Shown piece after piece: positions 1-6,670 of a DNA stretch of 12,950 nucleotides (position 1 is the first letter of the stretch; each line of letters opens with the position of its first letter). Position numbers and translations under genes: made by a program. This DNA is from SZUA-521 sp041738285. Its GTDB lineage: Bacteria > Pseudomonadota > Gammaproteobacteria > Pseudomonadales > Azotimanducaceae. The stretch lies in the NCBI GenBank assembly GCA_041738285.1, contig JBGSQB010000028.1, forward strand, positions 1 to 12,950, in the 5' to 3' direction. The notes beneath the pieces are model-generated. The model worked only from the letters and a program-made list of their open reading frames with translations, did not search any database and was not told the DNA's origin.

Positions 1-328
<328 letters not shown>

Positions 329-420
329 ATAAAGGTCTGGCCTGGCCATTCAGTTCACCCGAAGGTGGCTGGTGGCTCAAGCAACTACATATAAACGTCT
401 GGCTCTGTTCTCTATTCAGG

Positions 421-480
421 CGCCCACACGAATGGCTTGCTTATTTTTAAAGAGCGGGTCAGGAAGAGTACCCCCTGACC
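421..480 (-). promoter_or_regulatory. rrn leader antitermination signals: boxB hairpin, boxA, boxC
   Basis: In transcription order on the minus strand, a 7-bp hairpin (GGTCAGG/CCTGACC, arms 474-480 and 457-463, 10-nt loop) is followed at once by a boxA-like GCTCTTTAAAAA (444-455), close to the E. coli rrn boxA. About 15 nt later comes CGTGTGGGCG (421-430), matching boxC. The order and spacing are those of E. coli-type rRNA leaders, where NusB/NusE bind boxA RNA and assemble the Nus-factor complex that keeps RNA polymerase resistant to Rho across the rRNA operon. About 90 nt of further leader precede the mature 16S end and probably hold half of the RNase III processing stem, whose partner would lie outside the window. 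Confidence 0.85.
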
Positions 481-491
481 GAGGGGTGCGT

Positions 492-519
492 ATTATACGC
501 AGCGACTTTGCCTTCGCAA
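492..519 (-). promoter_or_regulatory. rrn P1-type sigma70 promoter
   Basis: On the minus strand, a perfect -10 TATAAT (492-497) and a -35 TTGCGA (514-519, 4 of 6 consensus) are separated by 16 bp. The sub-optimal 16-bp spacer and the GC-rich discriminator after the -10 (ACGCACC) are hallmarks of stringently controlled rrn P1 promoters. Upstream, 529-560 is A/T-rich with AAAATAG and GAATTC runs that could act as an UP element for the alpha C-terminal domain. The predicted start is near 484, giving a leader of about 155 nt. These features make the promoter a likely target of ppGpp and DksA, and dksA lies about 10 kb away in the same window. No second P2 promoter is clear. Confidence 0.85.
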
Positions 520-580
520 GCGCATTGGAAGCGAATTCCAAACTATTTTATCGGGGCTCATTTCGCCGACTTCCACGTGC

Positions 581-1858
581 TCAAACGGCCTCATGCACGC
601 CGAGATGCCACACTTTCTTGCCGCGACGGATTACCTGATATTTTCCGTGCAAAGCGCGATTTCGTGACAGCGAGAATGCATCGTCAGACACCACCTCACC
701 GTTGACGCTCACGCCTTTGCTCTGCAGCAGTTTGCGCGCCGCGCCCTTGGATTGTGCCAAGCGCGAGGTCGCCAAAAAGCCCAGGAGGCTCGGCTCCGAC
801 GGGTCGATTGTAGTGACCGCCATGCCATCCAACGCGAGTTGCTCGAAGTCGTCTAGCGTCAGCTGACTCAAGCCTTCGCCAAACAGCGCGGCGGTGATGC
901 GCTGTGCGGCTGAGAGCCCTGCAGCGCCATGGGTCAGTCGCGTCACCTCTTCGGCGAGTCGGCGCTGGGCGAGGCGTTGTTGCGGCGCTTCTTCGACGCT
1001 GGCCGCCAGCGTATCGATCTCCTCCAGTTCGAGCATCGAGAAGATCTTCAGGAACCGGACCGCGTCGGCATCCGCGCTGTTCAGCCAGAACTGGTAGTAG
1101 GTATAGGGAGAGGTTTTCTTCGGGTCGAGCCACACCGAGCCCGACTCCGTCTTACCGAACTTGGTGCCATCGGCCTTGGTCACGAGCGGCACCGTGAGCG
1201 CGAAGGCCTCCCGGCCAAGGGTTCGCCGCACCAGATCCATCCCAGCGGTGATGTTACCCCACTGATCGTTGCCGCCGATTTGCAGGGAGCAGCCGTACCG
1301 CTTCGCCAACTCGGCAAAGTCCATGGACTGCAGGATCATGTAGCTGAACTCGGTAAAGGAAATACCCTTGTCGATGGCCGTCAGCCGCGCCCGCACGGAC
1401 TCCTTCTGCATCATTGCGTTGACCGAAAAGTGCTTGCCAACGTCGCGCAAAAAGGTCAGGACGTCGAGATCCGCGGTCCATTCCAGATTGTTCACCACCT
1501 GGGCGGCGTTGTTGCCTTCAAAGTCGACGAACCGCTCGACCTGGGCCCGAATCCTTTCGACCCAACCCGCGACCACATCGCGATCGTTCAACGCCCGTTC
1601 CTCGGCCTTGCCGCCCGGATCGCCAATCAGGCCGGTCGCGCCTCCCACCAATGCAATGGGCCGGTGACCGGCGAGCTGAAAACGGCGCAGTGCCAGCAGC
1701 GGCACTAGATTGCCGATGTGCAGGCTGTCCGCGGTGGGATCGAACCCGGCGTAGAGCGTGCGACTACCGGAGTTCAGATGCGCGTCGAGTCGCTCGGCGT
1801 CGGACACTTGCGCGATCAGACCCCGGGCATCGAGGGACTGCAGCAGCGAACGCGGCAT
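581..1858 (-). CDS. tyrS: Tyrosyl-tRNA synthetase
   Basis: Charges tRNA-Tyr with tyrosine in the cytoplasm; class Ic aminoacyl-tRNA synthetase acting as a homodimer. The 425-residue length matches E. coli TyrS (424). Visible motifs are YAGFDPTADSLHIGN at 36-50 (tyrosine pocket plus the HIGH-class signature HIGN), the GGATGLIGDPGGK loop (about 73-85), the QIGGNDQWGNI segment, and KFGKT at 233-237, the KMSKS equivalent that holds ATP. The C-terminus (about 360-425) is an S4-type RNA-binding domain (ARKLLQSKGVSVNGEVVSD). The ATG at 1858 starts the usual N-terminus, with a modest GGA about 12 nt upstream. The gene ends some 60 bp upstream of the rrn -35, with no terminator seen between, so readthrough into the rRNA operon is possible. 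The tyrS-rrn arrangement also occurs in Pseudomonas. Confidence 0.97.
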   Translation of the reverse strand: MPRSLLQSLDARGLIAQVSDAERLDAHLNSGSRTLYAGFDPTADSLHIGNLVPLLALRRFQLAGHRPIALVGGATGLIGDPGGKAEERALNDRDVVAGWVERIRAQVERFVDFEGNNAAQVVNNLEWTADLDVLTFLRDVGKHFSVNAMMQKESVRARLTAIDKGISFTEFSYMILQSMDFAELAKRYGCSLQIGGNDQWGNITAGMDLVRRTLGREAFALTVPLVTKADGTKFGKTESGSVWLDPKKTSPYTYYQFWLNSADADAVRFLKIFSMLELEEIDTLAASVEEAPQQRLAQRRLAEEVTRLTHGAAGLSAAQRITAALFGEGLSQLTLDDFEQLALDGMAVTTIDPSEPSLLGFLATSRLAQSKGAARKLLQSKGVSVNGEVVSDDAFSLSRNRALHGKYQVIRRGKKVWHLGVHEAV

Positions 1859-1944
1859 ATGCAGAGTTTCCAGTGAGCACGAGAAATCGGGGCGCCAACC
1901 TTACCAGAGGCGGCTTTAGACACCCAGACGGCACATTGGCCTCT

Positions 1945-1973
1945 TCCTTGGCCGTCATGCTGCCGCCTATACT
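1945..1973 (+). promoter_or_regulatory. Candidate promoter for the M23 peptidase gene
   Basis: In the 180-bp divergent spacer between tyrS and the M23 gene, TATACT (1968-1973) matches the -10 consensus at five of six bases and lies 65 bp before the ATG. The -35 region 17 bp upstream is poor (TCCTTG), so this would be weak or activator-dependent. A direct repeat of TTGGCC (1936-1941 and 1948-1953) sits just upstream. No clear promoter for tyrS could be recognised on the other strand. Confidence 0.35.
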
Positions 1974-2038
1974 ACGTGGCTGAACGCAAAGCCTTGCTAA
2001 GATCTCAGCTGTAAGACCAGGATTTCGAAACACTTTCC

Positions 2039-3349
2039 ATGGACACTTTGAAGGCCTTCCCCCGTTCACATCTGGTGCTGGCTGCATTCGTCGCAATGCC
2101 CCTGACGTCGTTGCTGGTTGCAAGCCCGACCCCAGAAGGCGCGGATCGATTCACGACCGAGCTGGTTCTTGCTGAGGTTACTGAACACTTGCCACCGAGC
2201 GATGAAGGGCTCGCGCGCGCAAGCACGCTGCTGCCACCTGCACCTACGGTACGTGAGCACCGCGAAACGGTGCGGTCGGGCGACTCGCTGGCCCGCATCT
2301 TTCAACGCGCGTCGATTCCGCAGCGAGAACTCGCGGCCGTCCTCGAGGCTGGGCCTGCGGCGACCGGATTGAAGCGTATCTATCCCGGCCACGAACTCCT
2401 GTTCGATATTGCGTCGGACGATCGATTGCTGCGCCTGACCTACGTGCCGAGCCGCACTGAAAGCGTCGTGTTCGATCGCGACGGCGACGCGTTCGTCAGC
2501 AAGGCGATCAAGCGGGAACCCGAACGCATCACTACTTATCGGTCAGCAACGATCAATCAATCGCTGTTCGTGACGGGTACCGAAATCGGACTGAACGACG
2601 ACATCACGATTCGCCTGGCTCAGATTTTTCAATGGGACATCGACTTCGTCCTGGACATCCGCAAGGGCGATACCTTTCACCTGCTGTTCGAAGAACTCTA
2701 TCTCGACGATGAGTTCATCGGTTTCGGCGAGATCCTCGCTGCCGAGTTCGTCAATCAGGGCCGCGCATACCGGGCGGTTCGCTATACGGATCTGACCGGG
2801 CGCTCCGACTACTTCAGCCCCGAGGGCGACAGCATGCGCAAAGCTTTTCTGCGCGCACCGGTCGACTTCACCCGCATCAGTTCCAACTTCAACATGCGGC
2901 GTCTCCACCCGCTGCACAAACGCTCGATGCCGCATCGCGGAATCGACTACGCGGCACCCGCCGGCACACCGATTCTTGCGGCCGGCGATGGCCGCGTAAA
3001 CACAGCAACACGCAATGCATCGAGCGGCAATTTCGTTGTGATCCAGCACGGCGAACAATTTCAGACCAAGTACCTGCACCTGTCCAAATTCGGCAGCGGC
3101 ATCAAGGGCGGCACCCGAGTTCGTCAGGGCCAGGTCATCGGCTACGTGGGTTCGACCGGCTGGGCAACAGGGCCGCACCTGCACTATGAATTCCTGCTCA
3201 ATGGCGTGCACAAGAACCCCCGCACCGTCGCATTGCCCAAGGCGAATCCGGTGCCGCGGAACGAGCGCGGGCGATTCAATGAAGCGGCCACACCGCTGCT
3301 GGCGATGCTCGACACCTATCGCAACGATGCCCAGGTCGCAACGCGTTAA
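2039..3349 (+). CDS. Membrane-anchored M23 peptidoglycan endopeptidase (MepM-like)
   Basis: Predicted zinc metallo-endopeptidase that cuts peptide cross-links in peptidoglycan from the periplasm, allowing wall expansion. The 436 residues comprise an N-terminal hydrophobic anchor or signal (about 11-29), an OapA/LysM-like wall-binding region (about 75-130, starting ETVRSGDSLARIF), a linker domain, and a C-terminal LytM domain (about 270-395). The zinc-site residues are all present: H299 and D303 in HRGIDYA, and H380 and H382 in GPHLHYE, so it should be active. Length and architecture match E. coli MepM and the Pseudomonas homologue beside anmK. The ATG gives a sensible Lys/Arg-then-hydrophobic N-terminus, though the ribosome-binding site (AGGA, about 16 nt away) is weak. 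Followed after 149 bp by anmK on the same strand. Confidence 0.92.
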   Translation: MDTLKAFPRSHLVLAAFVAMPLTSLLVASPTPEGADRFTTELVLAEVTEHLPPSDEGLARASTLLPPAPTVREHRETVRSGDSLARIFQRASIPQRELAAVLEAGPAATGLKRIYPGHELLFDIASDDRLLRLTYVPSRTESVVFDRDGDAFVSKAIKREPERITTYRSATINQSLFVTGTEIGLNDDITIRLAQIFQWDIDFVLDIRKGDTFHLLFEELYLDDEFIGFGEILAAEFVNQGRAYRAVRYTDLTGRSDYFSPEGDSMRKAFLRAPVDFTRISSNFNMRRLHPLHKRSMPHRGIDYAAPAGTPILAAGDGRVNTATRNASSGNFVVIQHGEQFQTKYLHLSKFGSGIKGGTRVRQGQVIGYVGSTGWATGPHLHYEFLLNGVHKNPRTVALPKANPVPRNERGRFNEAATPLLAMLDTYRNDAQVATR

Positions 3350-3432
3350 GGCAGTGTGGCAACCGTCACTTGCGACTCTATGGGCCCGCGTTTGGCGCAC
3401 CGGCGCGAACAAGTGCTCGAGTCATCTGGACT

Positions 3433-3458
3433 GATTCGCGGACGAGCCCGCTCCCACA
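3433..3458. repeat. REP-like palindromic element
   Basis: On the minus strand this reads TGTGGGAGCGGG then CTCG then TCCGCGAATC. It strongly resembles the REP family of Pseudomonas and other gammaproteobacteria (conserved GTGGGAGCGGGCTTGCCCGCGA form): a short conserved head followed by an imperfect hairpin, here GCGGG/TCCGC with a CTCG loop and one G-T pair. REPs are extragenic, often present in hundreds of copies, and are moved by RAYT-type tyrosine transposases encoded elsewhere. It lies in the 149-bp spacer between the M23 gene and anmK and could affect mRNA stability or transcription between them. It is the only copy I found here. Confidence 0.7.
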
Positions 3459-3498
3459 CAGCAGCACGCGGCACGCCCGCCAAGCGGAGCATCCCTGA

Positions 3499-4635
3499 GT
3501 GACGCAACCCGGACGGCTTTTCGTCGGAGCCATCAGCGGCACCAGCGTCGATGGCCTTGACCTCGCGCTGATTCGCATGCACCGGCAGAAGATCGAGATC
3601 ATTGGTGGCCACACGGCCGCCTTCGCGCCCGATCTGGAACACGCACTGAAGGCGCTCGCGTTTGCGCCACAGGTCAGCCTCGAGCACCTCGGCAGTATCG
3701 ACCGCGAACTCGGTCATGTGATCGCAACCGCGATCATCGAGTTTCTGCGCCGGGTCGGCGTCGATCCGTCGGCCATCATGGCGATCGGCAGCCACGGTCA
3801 GACCATCCGCCATCGGCCAGACGGACCCTGGCCATTTACCATGCAGATCGGTGATCCGCATACGATTGCCGAAGTCACTGGCATCCACACCTATGCCGAT
3901 TTTCGTGGCCGCGACATCGCCGCTGGCGGCCAAGGTGCGCCGCTGGTGCCGCCCTTCCATGCTGCGCTGTTCGCAAGCAAACGTCGGAGCCAACGGGGCG
4001 GACGTATCGTTTTGAACATCGGTGGGATCTCCAATGTCACGATACTGCCCGCGGCTGCGAGCCAACCGGTCACCGGGTTCGACACCGGGCCCGGCAACGC
4101 GCTGCTCGATCTCTGGGCCGCTCGACACCTGGGCGCCGCCTTCGACGCCGGCGGGGCGTGGGGTGCCTCGGGTCGGGTGATTCCCGAACTCCTGCGCGCG
4201 TGTCTCGCCGAGCCCTTTCTCTCCCGAACGCCCCCGAAGAGCACGGGGAAGGAGCTGTTTGGCGGGCCATGGCTGGATTCACGCCTCGAGGGCTTCCCGT
4301 CAGCGGTGCCTGCCGACGTACAGGCGACTTTGATCGCGCTAACCGCGCGCACTGTGATCGATGCGATCGGCCCGCACTGCCAAGCCGGTTCATCGCTGAT
4401 CGTCTGCGGCGGTGGCCGCCACAATGATGCCTTGATGGACCGCTTGCGCAACCTGTTCAATCACGGCGATGTCATCACGGCGGATGCGCTTGGCTACAAC
4501 GGCGATTGGATCGAAGCGGCGGCCTTCGCCTGGCTCGGCTATCGCGCGGCAACGGCCAAGCCGGGCAATGCCCCAGCGGTAACCGGCGCGCGTGGCGAGA
4601 GAATTCTCGGTGCGGGTTACCCCGGCAGAACCTAG
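3499..4635 (+). CDS. anmK: 1,6-anhydro-N-acetylmuramic acid kinase
   Basis: Opens and phosphorylates 1,6-anhydroMurNAc, released by lytic transglycosylases, to MurNAc-6-phosphate using ATP; cytoplasmic peptidoglycan recycling. The 378 residues fit the family (about 365-375). Seen are the N-terminal ATP-phosphate loop GAISGTSVDGLD (10-21), SHGQTIRH, the HTYADFRGRDIAAGGQGAPL stretch, GFDTGPGNALLD with the family's candidate catalytic Asp at 195, PKSTGKELF, and a C-terminal CGGGRHND motif. The start is GTG, supported by CGGAG 9 nt upstream; no nearby ATG gives a better N-terminus. It lies downstream of the M23 peptidase, so wall cleavage and fragment recycling are encoded side by side. Its TAG overlaps the convergent erpA stop. 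Confidence 0.96.
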   Translation: MTQPGRLFVGAISGTSVDGLDLALIRMHRQKIEIIGGHTAAFAPDLEHALKALAFAPQVSLEHLGSIDRELGHVIATAIIEFLRRVGVDPSAIMAIGSHGQTIRHRPDGPWPFTMQIGDPHTIAEVTGIHTYADFRGRDIAAGGQGAPLVPPFHAALFASKRRSQRGGRIVLNIGGISNVTILPAAASQPVTGFDTGPGNALLDLWAARHLGAAFDAGGAWGASGRVIPELLRACLAEPFLSRTPPKSTGKELFGGPWLDSRLEGFPSAVPADVQATLIALTARTVIDAIGPHCQAGSSLIVCGGGRHNDALMDRLRNLFNHGDVITADALGYNGDWIEAAAFAWLGYRAATAKPGNAPAVTGARGERILGAGYPGRT

Positions 4636-4964
4636 GTCGAAAAGGAATTGCCGCAGCCGCAGGTGGAGGCGGCATTGGGGTTGGCGATCACGAACTGCGC
4701 GCCTTTGAGATCTTCACGGAAATCCACCTCCGCACCCACGAGGTACTGGTAGCTCATCGGATCGACCACGAGCGTCACGCCCGCGTTCTCGACCACGGCA
4801 TCTTCTTCGTCGAGATCTTCATCGAACGTGAAGCCATAGGAGAATCCCGAACAACCGCCGCCCGTGATGAACACCCGAAGCTTGAGCGCGTCGTTGCCTT
4901 CATCGGCAATCAGTTCGCGCACCTTGCTCGCGGCTCGGTCGGAAAATCGAATATCGGCGCTCAT
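4632..4964 (-). CDS. erpA: Iron-sulfur cluster insertion protein ErpA
   Basis: A-type carrier that delivers Fe-S clusters to apoproteins such as IspG/IspH and respiratory enzymes. The 110 residues align with E. coli ErpA almost throughout: ITGGGCSGFSYGF with C38, VVDPMSYQYLVG in the middle, and the C-terminal TCGCG with C102 and C104. These are the three conserved cluster ligands of the IscA/ErpA family, and the NPNAASTCGCG ending favours ErpA over IscA or SufA. It is the last gene of the minus-strand group, 42 bp after the bactofilin gene. Its TAG overlaps the anmK TAG by two bases within a CTAG. No strong ribosome-binding site is visible (GGTAAG, about 10 nt upstream). Confidence 0.96.
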   Translation of the reverse strand: MSADIRFSDRAASKVRELIADEGNDALKLRVFITGGGCSGFSYGFTFDEDLDEEDAVVENAGVTLVVDPMSYQYLVGAEVDFREDLKGAQFVIANPNAASTCGCGNSFST

Positions 4965-5006
4965 GGGCAGAGCTTACCACGGCCCCCGGCGCGCCCGCCC
5001 GTAAGA

Positions 5007-5441
5007 TCAGACCTTCTTGCGCTGCTCTTCCGACTGACCCTCGGTACGTTGCAACGCATGGATGTTGCTCTTGGTGCTGTCGTCGCGCACGTGAACGAGT
5101 TGGCCATCCACCATGGCGCCGAGTTGCATCTCGATCAGCTTGTAGTAGACGTTACCCTTGATGCGGGCGTTGGTGGCGAGCTCCACCCGGGTGCTCGCGT
5201 GCACATTGCCCTCGACCTGGCCGTTGATGACCACGAACGGGGCACGAATCTCGCCCTTGACGCTACCGACCTCACTGACCACCAACGTGGCGGAGGTGGC
5301 GTCTTCGGCGCGAACGTCGCCTTCGATCGAGCCGTTGACGTACAGCTGGTCGGCAAAAGTGACGTTGCCTACGACCTTCGTGCTCTCGGCGATCAGCGTT
5401 GCATCCTTGCCCGCCTTCACCGCTGGTTTCTTGCTAAACAT
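5007..5441 (-). CDS. Bactofilin (polymer-forming cytoskeletal protein)
   Basis: Bactofilins self-assemble without nucleotide into filaments made of a right-handed beta-helix and organise cell-wall enzymes, shape or stalk growth at the membrane. In these 144 residues the beta-helix core runs about 15-115, with a repeating G-hydrophobic pattern (GNVTF, NGSIEGDV, GEIRAPFVVINGQVEGNV, IKGNVYY). It has a short basic N-terminus (MFSKKP) and a charged disordered tail (SEEQRKK), typical of small bactofilins. The strong GGAGGG is embedded in the end of the upstream DUF6776-like gene, whose stop is only 2 bp before this ATG, so translation is probably coupled. An M23 peptidase gene, a known type of bactofilin partner, is about 2 kb away. 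Confidence 0.92.
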   Translation of the reverse strand: MFSKKPAVKAGKDATLIAESTKVVGNVTFADQLYVNGSIEGDVRAEDATSATLVVSEVGSVKGEIRAPFVVINGQVEGNVHASTRVELATNARIKGNVYYKLIEMQLGAMVDGQLVHVRDDSTKSNIHALQRTEGQSEEQRKKV

Positions 5442-5443
5442 GG

Positions 5444-6160
5444 CTAACCCTCCTTGGGTGTCCAGCCGAACGTGCGCTGGACCTGTTTCGCACCCCTGCC
5501 GGTCGTACTCACGGTGACCACGACCTGACTCGGTTCCAGCATCGGTGGCAGCGTGAGTGTGCCGGTAAAGTCCTGGAAGTACCGGAACTTGAATGCCAGA
5601 GGATAGACGTCGGTCTGCTCCAGTTCTGTGAGGGACAGCACTCGTTGGGTGTCCCCCTCCTGTCCCTGCACCTCGATCGTCACGGTCCCGGACACCCAGT
5701 CATGACGATCGACCACCTGGGTCAGCATCAGCCGGTACTGCACCGCACGACTGCCCGGCGGGCCAATCAAGTCGAGGCGTTCCACGCGCAGACCCCTTTG
5801 GGCCTGAGAAGGCGCCATGAGCTGCCGATAAAAGCGTAGCTCCTCCCGGCGATCTGCCAACTGATCGCGCAGCTCCTTGATGGTGGCGCGCAGTTGCTCG
5901 CCCGCGTCTTCGTCGACCGTCGCGCCCAGTTCACGGTCCGCGAGGTCGCGTTCCAGTTCACTGATGCGTTCCCGGGCCTTCGTGTTGCTGCGCTCCAGAT
6001 CGGCGGCCTCCATCAGCTTCTGCTCGGTCTGGGTCCGGCCCAAGTAGTGGCCGGCAATACCCGAAGCGACGATGACGACGGCCAGCGCCGTGAACAGCAT
6101 CAACCGTTGCATCGGGCGGTATTCGGTCACCTGCAGTCGACTGCCAAATCCGATCTTCAT
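5444..6160 (-). CDS. Membrane-anchored coiled-coil protein (DUF6776-like)
   Basis: No assigned function. Of the 238 residues, a short cytoplasmic N-terminus (1-17) with basic residues precedes one transmembrane helix (about 20-40, LMLFTALAVVIVASGIAG). A charged heptad-rich coiled coil follows (about 45-113, rich in Glu, Arg and Leu), then a beta-rich domain (about 118-238) ending TTGRGAKQVQRTFGWTPK. This single-pass layout with an outer beta domain fits the DUF6776 family described in gammaproteobacteria; I assign it from memory of layout and neighbourhood, so the family name is tentative. The ATG at 6160 has a GAGGGAG close upstream; an internal ATG at codon 17 would also keep the helix. It is first in an operon with bactofilin and erpA, suggesting a bactofilin-linked envelope role (inference). 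Confidence 0.75.
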   Translation of the reverse strand: MKIGFGSRLQVTEYRPMQRLMLFTALAVVIVASGIAGHYLGRTQTEQKLMEAADLERSNTKARERISELERDLADRELGATVDEDAGEQLRATIKELRDQLADRREELRFYRQLMAPSQAQRGLRVERLDLIGPPGSRAVQYRLMLTQVVDRHDWVSGTVTIEVQGQEGDTQRVLSLTELEQTDVYPLAFKFRYFQDFTGTLTLPPMLEPSQVVVTVSTTGRGAKQVQRTFGWTPKEG

Positions 6161-6198
6161 CGGCTCCCTCGTAACTCCGGCAACGGCGCGTGGGCACG

Positions 6199-6204
6199 TA
6201 TACT
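6199..6204 (+). promoter_or_regulatory. Candidate -10 element for the hemJ-hemL-pfkB operon
   Basis: In the 78-bp divergent spacer between the DUF6776-like gene and hemJ, TATACT matches the -10 consensus at five of six positions and lies 35 bp before the hemJ ATG. No recognisable -35 lies 16-18 bp upstream (around 6176-6182), and that region overlaps the 5' edge of the spacer. The identical hexamer precedes the M23 gene. It sits in a near-palindromic GTATAC, so it could also serve the minus strand. Weak evidence. Confidence 0.35.
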
Positions 6205-6238
6205 AGCGCCCCGGCAGAATTGGGAATCGCGCTGCAAC

Positions 6239-6661
6239 ATGCTTTGGATCAAGGCGTTACACATCATCTTCGTGATCTGTTGGTTCGCGGGCATCTTCTA
6301 TCTGCCGCGCCTGTTCGTCTATCACGCGATGACCACGGATGATCTCGGCAAAGAACGATTCAAAACGATGGAGCGCAAGCTTTACCGCATCATCATGACA
6401 CCCTGCGCGGCGCTCGCGCTCGGCTTCGGCGTGTGGCTGTGGGCGCTGTCGTTCGACGCGCTGGCCGGGGCCGGGTGGCTACACGCCAAGTTGCTGCTGG
6501 TGATGCTGCTGATCGGCTACCACGCCTACTGCGGCCATCTCATCGCCTGCTTTGCCCGCGACGCGAATCCGCACGGCCACAAGTTCTATCGGCTGTTCAA
6601 CGAGGCACCGCTGCTGATTCTTTTCGCGGTGGTGATCCTGGCCGTCGTCCGTCCATTTTAA
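6239..6661 (+). CDS. hemJ: Protoporphyrinogen IX oxidase HemJ
   Basis: Membrane heme-b-containing enzyme that oxidises protoporphyrinogen IX to protoporphyrin IX, the penultimate heme step; it replaces HemG or HemY in many bacteria. The 140 residues are all membrane-like: helices at about 3-27, 55-77, 81-104 and 118-138. Family features seen are the N-terminal MLWIKALHIIFVICWFAG with H8, then FYLPRLFVYH, the ERKLYRIIMTP segment before helix 2, and HKFYRLFNEAPLLIL before helix 4. The same frame is open further upstream, but that part overlaps the opposite-strand gene; the ATG at 6239 gives the family's exact N-terminus. The ribosome-binding site is weak. hemL starts 9 bp downstream, so the two heme genes are probably co-transcribed. 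Confidence 0.9.
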   Translation: MLWIKALHIIFVICWFAGIFYLPRLFVYHAMTTDDLGKERFKTMERKLYRIIMTPCAALALGFGVWLWALSFDALAGAGWLHAKLLLVMLLIGYHAYCGHLIACFARDANPHGHKFYRLFNEAPLLILFAVVILAVVRPF

Positions 6662-6670
6662 GGTCCAGTC

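Noticed and set aside
381..395. TTTATATG on the minus strand in the rrn leader, considered as a P2 promoter
   Set aside because: No matching -35 at the right distance, and boxA/boxC lie upstream of it, an unlikely arrangement.
929..1708. 259-codon plus-strand frame opposite tyrS
   Set aside because: Antisense shadow of a well-conserved synthetase gene.
3350..3498. Possible small gene between the M23 gene and anmK
   Set aside because: No frame has a start with a ribosome-binding site; the only structure is the REP-like element.
2543..4128. Two long minus-strand frames (2543-3412 and 3346-4128) opposite the M23 gene and anmK
   Set aside because: They overlap each other and the real genes, show no motif or ribosome-binding site, and reflect codon bias.
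4506..5447. 313-codon plus-strand frame opposite erpA and bactofilin
   Set aside because: Both opposite genes have strong family motifs; this frame has none and spans gene boundaries.
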